NCBI GenBank assembly: GCA_964591275.1
Contig: CAZQAE010000063.1
Coordinates: 1-28,712, forward strand
Length of the DNA stretch: 28,712 nucleotides
Origin: G963674685 sp964591275
Lineage (GTDB): Bacteria; Lernaellota; Lernaellaia; JACKCT01
Reading direction: 5' to 3'
The notes under the pieces were generated by a model, which did not search any database, had not been told where the DNA came from, and saw only the letters and a list, made by a program, of their open reading frames with translations. The position numbers were made by a program, and so were the translations under genes. Below, one piece after another: positions 24,665-28,712 of the stretch (its first letter is position 1; every line of letters begins with the position of its first letter).

Positions 24665-24714
24665 TGTAGGAGCGACATTTCCTGTCCCGAGCCTAGTCGA
24701 GGGATTGTCGCGAC
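24665..24714. repeat. Dispersed palindromic repeat, interrupted copy
   Basis: The sequence opens TGTAGGAGCGACAT like the tandem copies at 24823-24900 and closes with TTGTCGCGACC. Between the two arms it carries an extra 20-odd bases (including CCCGAGCCTAGTCGAGGGA) that resemble the CTCGACT...GCTCGG repeat at 27402. It looks like one repeat family nested in another. It begins the 459-bp gene-free stretch 24638-25096. Confidence 0.6.
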
Positions 24715-24719
24715 CGAAG

Positions 24720-24733
24720 ACCGCTTTAGCGGG
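24720..24733. repeat. Short inverted repeat (CCGC-TTTA-GCGG)
   Basis: CCGCTTTAGCGG forms a 4-bp stem with a TTTA loop. It has the same core as the longer inverted repeat at 24903-24918, and both directly follow a TGTAGGAGCG-type repeat, so the pair seems to travel as a unit. Confidence 0.5.
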
Positions 24734-24750
24734 CGAAAGATTGTAGCGCA

Positions 24751-24778
24751 AGGGTTCAGGGTCCAGGGTCCAGGGTGT
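24751..24778. repeat. Four 7-bp tandem units (AGGGTCC type)
   Basis: AGGGTTC, AGGGTCC, AGGGTCC and AGGGTGT follow one another without gaps. This is a minisatellite-like insert within the repeat mosaic and is not coding. Confidence 0.7.
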
Positions 24779-24802
24779 CGGACCAGCACAGCACGTGTGG
24801 CA

Positions 24803-24818
24803 CAGCCGCCCCCGGCTG
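24803..24818. repeat. Inverted repeat CAGCCG-CCCC-CGGCTG
   Basis: A perfect 6-bp stem with a CCCC loop, immediately before the tandem 26-bp array. There is no T-tract, so it is unlikely to be a terminator; it reads as another member of the dispersed palindrome mosaic. Confidence 0.5.
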
Positions 24819-24822
24819 CGAA

Positions 24823-24900
24823 TGTAGGAGCGGTTTCCAACCGCGAAATGTAGGAGCGGTTTCCAGCCGCGAAATGTAGGAGCGACATTCTTGTCGCGAC
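24823..24900. repeat. Three tandem copies of a 26-bp palindromic repeat
   Basis: Copies start at 24823, 24849 and 24875, each opening TGTAGGAGCG and separated by AA. Arms are GCGGTT/AACCGC with a TCC loop in copy 1, GCGGTT/AGCCGC in copy 2 (one wobble pair), and GCGACA/TGTCGC with a TTCT loop in copy 3. The arms change together so pairing is kept, which is typical of REP-like elements dispersed by a dedicated transposase or of structured RNA. No mobilising gene is visible here. Confidence 0.8.
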
Positions 24901-24902
24901 CA

Positions 24903-24918
24903 GCCCGCTTTAGCGGGC
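24903..24918. repeat. Inverted repeat GCCCGC-TTTA-GCGGGC
   Basis: A perfect 6-bp stem directly after the tandem array. The same arms recur with a GAA loop at 24979-24993, suggesting one element family with changing loops. Confidence 0.6.
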
Positions 24919-24978
24919 GGCTGATTCGTAGCCCTCAGGTGAAACCCTGGGAAAGGGATCAATCAATATCTATACGAC

Positions 24979-24993
24979 GCCCGCGAAGCGGGC
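24979..24993. repeat. Inverted repeat GCCCGC-GAA-GCGGGC
   Basis: A perfect 6-bp stem with a three-base loop and arms identical to 24903-24918. It ends 5 bases before the -35 box of the next promoter and lacks a T-tract. Confidence 0.6.
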
Positions 24994-24998
24994 ATCCC

Positions 24999-25027
24999 TT
25001 GCCACCGCCCCCCCAATTCCCTATGAT
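24999..25027 (+). promoter_or_regulatory. Good sigma70-type promoter for the type I R-M remnant/AbiJ genes
   Basis: TTGCCA (24999-25004, 5/6) and TATGAT (25022-25027, 5/6) with the optimal 17-base spacing. It lies just after the repeat mosaic and about 70 bases before the hsdM-type ATG at 25097. It is probably the original hsd operon promoter, now reading through the short fusion ORF into the AbiJ-like gene. Confidence 0.6.
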
Positions 25028-25096
25028 CTTAATACATTTCGGTTAATGACAAAGCGCCGCATCAATTTTCAGCGCTTGATGAACAGCGGGGAGTCT

Positions 25097-25255
25097 ATGC
25101 CCAAAGGCAGGGAAACGAAAAACGACAACAGCGCGAAGTTCGGATTCGAGGAAAAGCTCTGGGTGGCGGCAGACACCCTTTGCGACAACCTCCTGCCGAA
25201 GCTCCTTTCCGGCGAGTTGTGGGGGAAGGTCGCGACGGAGCGACTCAATGAATGA
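25097..25255 (+). pseudogene. In-frame hsdM start / hsdS end fusion (type I R-M scar)
   Basis: From the ATG at 25097 (GGGGAG just upstream) the first 28 residues, 'MPKGRETKNDNSAKFGFEEK' and on through 'LWVAADTL', are the recognisable N-terminus of type I methyltransferase subunits (HsdM). The following 24 residues contain 'NLLPKLLSGEL', the conserved C-terminal end of specificity subunits (HsdS). About 1.5-3 kb that would encode the methylase domain and target-recognition domains is missing, and the join keeps the frame. It is a deletion scar with no enzymatic function. The frame is also open back to 25046, but that part is not HsdM-like. It ends 9 bp before the AbiJ-like ATG. Confidence 0.75.
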
Positions 25256-25264
25256 TGCTATCTG

Positions 25265-26200
25265 ATGGCAAATGAAATATCGGAAATCACTCGACGGAAT
25301 ATTTGTGACACTTTAGTCGTTGAGGAAATCCATTGGTACGGTCGCCTTGACGATTTAGCCTTTTTGAAAAGGATTTTTGCAAATATATATGAACTTCCTT
25401 CAAATGACAGCCGCTTCACGAACCTGGTGGGTGATATTCGCCAGCACCGGATAAATAACTATGATTGGCCTGACGATTGGATTTTCAGTGATGATCGACT
25501 GGTATTGCTGACTTGCCCCGACTCTCTTTTCGTCCAATTTTTATGTGAAACGGTACATCCCGTCGTTCGAAAGGACCAAGATGAGGTGCGACACTTAGTA
25601 GATATGTATAACCAAAATCTAAAATTTGATGGATGGGAGCTATACGAAAGCACAAAGAAGTCTGGTAAATCAATATATTCGGCCAAAATAATTGCGGATG
25701 CAGCATCGAACCAAATTGAAGAAGCTCAGCGGGTGGCTGAGAAACTGAGTTCGGCCTACGTCTCCAAGCAGATTAAGAGAATCCAGCAGGCTCTAGGAAG
25801 GGATGATCCCGAGCTTGCAATAGGAAGTGCAAAAGAGTTTCTTGAAACTATCTGCAAAGCAATTCACGAGCATTTCCATTTTGAAATAAAAGAAAATATT
25901 GAGATGCCTCAACTATTGAAATCGACAAGAAAATTACTCAAAATTCTTCCCGAAAACATCAATGAGAATGGGAAGGGAGCAAAAGTAATAAAAAAACTTC
26001 TAGGTAATCTTGGTGGTGTTGCATCAGGAATGGGAGAAATCAGGAATCTCTTTGGAACTGGTCACGGGAAGAAACCAGCCACGGTTGAAAAGAGTGCAAT
26101 TGAAATGCGTCACGCAAAACTCGCTACCGGTGCTGCAATCACCCTCGCGGTGTTCTTCTATGAGACATATGAGGAAAGACACAAAAATGCTGCTACATAA
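25265..26200 (+). CDS. AbiJ-like abortive infection protein (AbiJ N-terminal domain + Abi_C/HEPN-like)
   Basis: An intact 311-residue protein. The N-terminal part (about 8-140; 'WYGRLDDLAFLKRIFANIYE', 'DRLVLLTCPDSLFVQFLCET', 'VDMYNQNLKFDGWEL') resembles AbiJ N-terminal domains. The helical C-terminal part has 'EIRNLFGTGHGK' and 'RHAKLATGAAITLAVFFYET', the Abi_C pattern. R260-N261 followed by His267 fits the HEPN R-x(4-6)-H catalytic motif, so a ribonuclease acting on phage infection is a reasonable family-based inference. The gene is visibly more AT-rich than the left of the window. It lies where accessory genes often sit in type I R-M operons, between hsdS and hsdR remnants, 9 bp after the former and 19 bp before the latter. 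It is the only gene of that operon still full length. Confidence 0.78.
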   Translation: MANEISEITRRNICDTLVVEEIHWYGRLDDLAFLKRIFANIYELPSNDSRFTNLVGDIRQHRINNYDWPDDWIFSDDRLVLLTCPDSLFVQFLCETVHPVVRKDQDEVRHLVDMYNQNLKFDGWELYESTKKSGKSIYSAKIIADAASNQIEEAQRVAEKLSSAYVSKQIKRIQQALGRDDPELAIGSAKEFLETICKAIHEHFHFEIKENIEMPQLLKSTRKLLKILPENINENGKGAKVIKKLLGNLGGVASGMGEIRNLFGTGHGKKPATVEKSAIEMRHAKLATGAAITLAVFFYETYEERHKNAAT

Positions 26201-26219
26201 TGGGGTGGACAGGTTATAA

Positions 26220-26396
26220 ATGTCTGAAGACTTTTTTACGGAATCACTCGCAGAAGAGGCCACCCTCACATGGTTTGTGAGGTTCGGCGACAAACATCTC
26301 CACGGCCAGGACATCACCCCAAGTGAGCCTACGCCGCAGGAGGAAGACCACATCCAATTAGAAGGAAACCGAAATGTTCGTTCCAACAACACCTAG
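26220..26396 (+). pseudogene. hsdR N-terminal stub, first copy
   Basis: The ATG at 26220 opens a 58-residue frame ('FFTESLAEEATLTWFVRFG', 'HLHGQDITPSEP', 'DHIQLEGN') that matches the start of type I restriction subunits (E-S-x-x-E-E-A-A-L-x-W-x-x-x-x-G, then L-H-G-P-D-I-A-x-G-E-P, then V-L-E-G-R). The homology ends near 26365, exactly where the ribosome-binding site of the next gene begins. The roughly 950 residues carrying the nuclease and translocase are absent. It sits 19 bp after the AbiJ-like gene, consistent with an hsdM-hsdS-abi-hsdR order before decay. Confidence 0.65.
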
Positions 26397-27048
26397 CGAG
26401 CAAATCCTTTTTACGACAGTTAGAATTGAGGCCAAAACAGCTTCTGGAATTTCAAGAGTTGGAACGGGATTTTTTTTCGACTTCACCATGCAAAATAGTC
26501 AAGGCCGATTACCGTTGATTATTACGAACAATCACATTGTTGAGAATACCGTTGAAGGTCAGTTTCAATTTCACGAAGGGGACGGAACTGGAGAAGAGCA
26601 AAAACCGTCAGGGAAGTTTTTTTCTGTTGCATTAGATGATTTCGGAAAACGATGGGTTCGACACCCAAACCCGAATATTGACCTGTGTGCTATGCCATAC
26701 AATCCGTTACTCGAAGAGGCCCGTAGTCAGGAAAAAACTGTTTTTCGCAAATCTCTGGAAAATAAACTTGTGCAGACAAATAGTGAGCTTGAGGACTTGG
26801 GTGCTGTTGAAGATATCCTCATGGTTGGGTACCCAATTGGGTTGTGGGATACGGCGAATAATCTTCCAATTATCCGAAAGGGCATCACCGCTTCTCACCC
26901 ATCGGTGGATTATTGCGGCCAAAGTATGGGGGTGGTCGATGTTGCTTGTTTTCCGGGTTCATCGGGTTCACCAATCATGATTGTCAACGAAAGTTCATAC
27001 AAAAAAAGCCGAACACAACAGTTATGGGAACTCGAATGCTGTTTTTAG
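26374..27048 (+). CDS. Trypsin-like serine protease, frameshifted near the C-terminus
   Basis: ATG at 26374 after GAAGGAAA. The 224-residue frame has a chymotrypsin-fold serine protease: His54 in 'LIITNNHIVEN', Asp103 in 'NPNIDLCAM', and Ser197 in 'CFPGSSGSPIMIVNE', with 'VGTGFFFDF' as the first strand. The full triad is present. It has no signal peptide, so it is probably cytoplasmic, as with proteases in several phage-defence modules. After residue 210 the frame turns to unrelated sequence and stops; the proper C-terminus continues in the -1 frame (27008-27239). The switch point is a run of seven A at 27001-27007. It lies between two hsdR stubs and is AT-rich like the AbiJ-like gene. Defence association is inferred from context. 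Confidence 0.72.
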   Translation: MFVPTTPSEQILFTTVRIEAKTASGISRVGTGFFFDFTMQNSQGRLPLIITNNHIVENTVEGQFQFHEGDGTGEEQKPSGKFFSVALDDFGKRWVRHPNPNIDLCAMPYNPLLEEARSQEKTVFRKSLENKLVQTNSELEDLGAVEDILMVGYPIGLWDTANNLPIIRKGITASHPSVDYCGQSMGVVDVACFPGSSGSPIMIVNESSYKKSRTQQLWELECCF

Positions 27049-27239
27049 GAGTTCTATTTTCAGGGCCAACCTTTTCCGCTGAGGGGGAAATCATTCCAAA
27101 AAATATTCCTACAGTAATTACCTCTATTTCCCAGACGGATGTCATGATCAACTTGGGATATTATATAAAATCAGCAGAAGTTTTGACTTTGTGCAGCCAT
27201 GCTGAAAGCCTTTTTAGGACAAGGGGGTTCTTGAATTAA
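27008..27239 (+). pseudogene. Displaced 3' part of the trypsin-like protease gene (-1 frame)
   Basis: In the -1 frame relative to the protease ORF, the sequence reads 'TRMLFLGVLFSGPTFSAEG' and 'DVMINLGYYIKSAEVL', which continue a chymotrypsin-type C-terminal barrel and helix. It ends at TAA 27237-27239. Restoring one A in the 27001-27007 run would give a single protein of about 288 residues. This could be a sequencing or assembly slip, a true inactivating mutation, or ribosomal slippage on the A run. Confidence 0.65.
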
Positions 27240-27402
27240 ATTTACACGCTTACTTACAGAATCCGTAATCGAAGAAGCTGCGCTCATGTGGTTCTCCAAC
27301 TTTGGCTTCTCTACCCTCCACGGCCCAGACATTGCCACCGGCGAGCCGGGGCAGTGGCCTTTTTGGGCTTGCCTGAGAAACCCCACGATTAATGACAGCT
27401 AA
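27235..27402 (+). pseudogene. hsdR N-terminal stub, second copy
   Basis: The frame 27235-27402 has no usable start codon but reads 'LTESVIEEAALMWFSNFGF' and 'STLHGPDIATGEPGQ', again the HsdR N-terminus. It parallels the stub at 26220 (roughly 60 percent identical by eye at the DNA level, so not a recent duplication). It breaks off after G-E-P-G and stops at 27400-27402. Together the two stubs bracket the protease gene. Confidence 0.6.
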
Positions 27403-27447
27403 GGGATTTCTCGACTCGACCTTCGGTCTCGCTCGGAATGACAAGAC
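27402..27447. repeat. Dispersed palindromic repeat (CTCGACT...GCTCGGAATGACAA)
   Basis: An imperfect palindrome with CTCGACTCGACC facing GGTCTCGCTCGG around a TTC loop and ending AATGACAAG. It directly abuts the end of the second hsdR stub. Similar sequences occur as high-copy intergenic repeats in many uncultured bacterial genomes, and a related core is nested in the repeat at 24665. The rest of 27448-27608 holds a TTGACC at 27530-27535 that could be a -35 box for the next gene, with only a weak -10. Confidence 0.55.
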
Positions 27448-27608
27448 GGTTTTCATTTCAGATCCCAGTTTTTCAGGCAGCTACACCGTTCCCAAACTCA
27501 AGGCAAATCCCCTTTTTTCTATTTATCTGTTGACCTAATCCCATAAATTCTCTATGCAGGTTCCTTCTAGTTCGGTTTTTTGGAAATTCTCCCGCGAGGA
27601 CATAAGGG

Positions 27609-27953
27609 ATGCGCAGACTCCGGAACATTATTCTTTCCCTTTACGCCTGGATCGGCATCACTCTAGTCGTATTGACGATGCTGCCAGTGCTGGCGCTTGT
27701 GCGTTTGTTTGACCGCGATCCGGCTCGCTACCGCACCGGTTATGTGTTTCGGCGGATGGGCAGTTGGCTCACTAAAGTCAATCCCATGTGGAAGGTTGAT
27801 TTAAAGGGAGCCGAAAAGATCGACAATCCCCGCAATCCTTACGTGGTGGTGAGCAACCACCAGGTCGTGGGTTCGAGTCCCTCCTCAGAAGTCAACAAAA
27901 TCAAGTACTTAGAGCATTATTCCAAAAGTGCTGTTTTCTCTGCGCTACCATAG
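27609..27953 (+). pseudogene. 1-acylglycerol-3-phosphate acyltransferase-like gene, truncated at its active site
   Basis: ATG at 27609 after GAGGAC. The first 85 residues are a normal PlsC-type N-terminus: a membrane segment (about 8-30; 'LYAWIGITLVVLTMLPVLAL'), 'GSWLTKVNPMWKVDLKG', 'EKIDNPRNPYVVVSNHQ'. The catalytic NHxxxxD box breaks after His84: the required Asp is replaced and the next 30 residues ('VVGSSPSSEVNK' and on) derive from a tRNA-like sequence. The acyltransferase domain, about 150 residues, is missing. PlsC enzymes make phosphatidic acid at the inner membrane; this copy cannot. The break coincides with the tRNA T-arm-like element at 27862, so recombination or misjoined contigs explain it. 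Confidence 0.75.
27862..27884 (+). other. tRNA T-arm-like fragment, possible attachment or recombination site
   Basis: AGGTCGTGGGTTCGAGTCCC has the form of the variable-loop end and T-arm of a bacterial tRNA: stem GTGGG, loop TTCGAGT, return strand CCCTC with one mismatch. There is no D-arm or anticodon arm upstream because the plsC coding sequence runs up to it. Tyrosine recombinases commonly use tRNA 3' ends, leaving such partial copies at island edges. The tRNA species cannot be named. Confidence 0.5.
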
Positions 27954-27961
27954 CGCTACCA
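27942..27961. repeat. Direct repeat GCGCTACCA x2, 11-bp period
   Basis: GCGCTACCA at 27942-27950 and 27953-27961. Short direct repeats just inside a tRNA-derived attachment site can be integrase arm-type sites. No integrase gene is visible in the window, so this is only suggestive. Confidence 0.35.
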
Positions 27962-27991
27962 AATCGCAAGCTTTCTAACCCACAAAATGCG

Positions 27992-28303
27992 TTGCACCGA
28001 CTTAATCCGAGCGCCGAAGTGGCCGAAAAACTCCTGACAAACTATTCATATTTTCCCTTGGCTGGATTTCAACAAAAGGATCAGTTGCCAACATCGCGGA
28101 TCGCGACCGCATGGGGAATCAAAATATTTTCACGCGATACGCTGGGCGCTCTTATCGACCGGCGGGGGAGACTTCCGAAATTCCAAGGACAAATTGTAAT
28201 ATGCCTTAACGATGCGCCGGTGCTCTCGGACTATTATCTCCCATGCGGCGTCACCGCCTGGAAGTTGTCCAGCAAATCCAGACTATGGCATCAGGCTAGT
28301 TGA
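27992..28303 (+). CDS. Unrecognised open frame, doubtful gene
   Basis: A 103-residue frame from a TTG with no ribosome-binding site; the frame is open further upstream. It reads 'AEVAEKLLTNYSYFPLAGF', 'RIATAWGIKIFSRDTLGAL' and 'GQIVICLNDAPVLSDYYLP', which has protein-like character, but I do not recognise a family. It occupies the stretch between the tRNA-like fragment and the small - strand gene and overlaps that gene's end by 8 bases. It may be a fragment of a gene cut at the same junction that truncates plsC. Confidence 0.25.
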   Translation: MHRLNPSAEVAEKLLTNYSYFPLAGFQQKDQLPTSRIATAWGIKIFSRDTLGALIDRRGRLPKFQGQIVICLNDAPVLSDYYLPCGVTAWKLSSKSRLWHQAS

Positions 28304-28548
28304 GCGTATACTTTTTCCACGGGATCGCCGACATCGGGACATTGGCGAGAAACTTAGAAATATCCTTGCGACCAAAGTAGGTCGGCACACCACGCGAATC
28401 CTGAGCCATAAGCACAACCGGGATTCCCGGGAAGGCTTGCTGNNNNNNNNNNATTTGCCTCGCTATGATTGTTGAGGACATGCTTCTTGACGATCACCAC
28501 CGCGAAAGTTTGCCCTTGCTCTTTGATTACGGCACCTTCAAACGTCAT
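28296..28548 (-). CDS. Small conserved-looking protein of unknown function, interrupted by the assembly gap
   Basis: ATG at 28548 follows a strong AAGGAG (minus strand, 28559-28554). The first part 'MTFEGAVIKEQGQTFAVVIV' plus 'KKHVLNNHSEAN' runs into the N gap. Beyond the gap, in a different frame, 'FPGIPVVLMAQDSRGVPTYF', 'GRKDISKFLANVP' and 'IPWKKYTLN' reach a TAG at 28298-28296. The two parts look like the beginning and end of one roughly 85-90-residue protein, a family I have the impression is widespread but unnamed. The frame mismatch arises because the ten Ns are a placeholder. There is no membrane segment, and the function is unknown. Confidence 0.6.
28443..28452. other. Assembly gap (10 Ns)
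   Basis: Ten unknown bases inside the small - strand gene. The codons on either side are only in register if the gap is not ten bases long, so the length is arbitrary. Confidence 0.98.
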
Positions 28549-28683
28549 GATATCTCCTTGGTTAAGTTTGTATTGCTGGATTTATTTCCAGCCTCTATAT
28601 TGCTATTCTCCGAAGGTCGTGAATTTTGTCACACGCTCGATTCTTTTTGTCCTAATTTCGGTATTTGAGGAGAATAAGTAAGT

Positions 28684-28698
28684 GGAGGAGGAAATTTG
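28684..28698 (+). promoter_or_regulatory. Possible ribosome-binding site and TTG start of a gene leaving the window
   Basis: GGAGGAGG (28684-28691) stands just before a TTG at 28696-28698, and the following codons to the window end are open. Only five codons are visible, so no product can be suggested. The rest of 28549-28683 shows no gene. Confidence 0.25.
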
Positions 28699-28712
28699 AC
28701 GGGCATTAGCGA

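Noticed and set aside
24157..24888. A 243-codon - strand frame over the SDR gene and repeats
   Set aside because: Antisense to the SDR and running through palindromic repeats; an artefact of the repeat sequence.
24823..24900. A short CRISPR array
   Set aside because: Copies abut with only AA between them, so there are no spacers; period and palindromic form fit REP-like repeats, and no cas genes are present.
27862..27884. A complete tRNA gene
   Set aside because: Only a T-arm-like segment is present; upstream sequence is plsC coding and there is no anticodon or D arm.

Overview
The window reads as a metagenome-assembled contig from an uncultured bacterium. It contains a 10-N scaffold gap, several decayed genes and dense short palindromic repeats near one end. 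Base composition is close to balanced in the left 24 kb and clearly more AT-rich from about 25.2 to 27.2 kb. A soluble-type lytic transglycosylase, a membrane-anchored SGNH protein, a periplasmic-type sulfatase-fold protein and a GT-C glycosyltransferase suggest a murein-containing, probably diderm cell. I cannot assign a phylum from the sequence alone.

Region A (2-7695, + strand) is a tightly packed cluster. Four B12-binding-type radical SAM enzymes (the first cut by the window edge) surround a geranylgeranyl-reductase-like FAD oxidoreductase and an extended-SDR NAD-dependent epimerase/dehydratase. ATGA overlaps join several of these genes. A fifth radical SAM gene is reduced to its first 70 codons. 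Region B (8038-12237, - strand) holds an SGNH hydrolase-like protein and two more radical SAM enzymes separated by a strong intrinsic terminator. A second radical SAM N-terminal stub (from 12357) lies divergent to them. Together this is six substantial radical SAM genes and two stubs around lipid-type redox enzymes. I infer a modification pathway for a hydrophobic product, but the product is unknown.

Region C (12613-17652, + strand) is a three-gene envelope operon: a SUMF1-fold lipo/secreted protein lacking the FGE catalytic cysteines, a GT-C (family 39/ArnT-like) glycosyltransferase, and a TPR-rich Slt70-like lytic transglycosylase. Region D (17687-23628, - strand) is a housekeeping operon: a radical SAM/DUF2344 fusion protein, ribonuclease G (rng) and a membrane sulfatase-fold enzyme with Thr at the nucleophile position. 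A divergent SDR oxidoreductase (23939-24637) follows.

Region E (24638-28712) is an accessory and scar zone. It starts with a mosaic of dispersed palindromic repeats. A good sigma70-type promoter follows, reading into the wreck of a type I restriction-modification operon: an in-frame fusion of the start of hsdM to the end of hsdS, an intact AbiJ/Abi_C (HEPN-like) abortive-infection gene, a first hsdR N-terminal stub, a trypsin-like protease gene with a frameshift in an A7 run, and a second hsdR stub. Beyond another dispersed repeat, a plsC-type acyltransferase gene stops at its NHxxxxD motif and runs directly into a tRNA T-arm-like sequence, suggesting an attachment site, recombination scar or misassembly. 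A small conserved-looking gene on the - strand is interrupted by the N gap, whose stated length is incompatible with its reading frame.

The most notable points are the radical SAM/FAD-reductase cluster, the retained AbiJ-like gene plus protease inside a collapsed type I R-M operon, and the recurrent 5'-end gene stubs (two radical SAM, one hsdM, two hsdR, one plsC).
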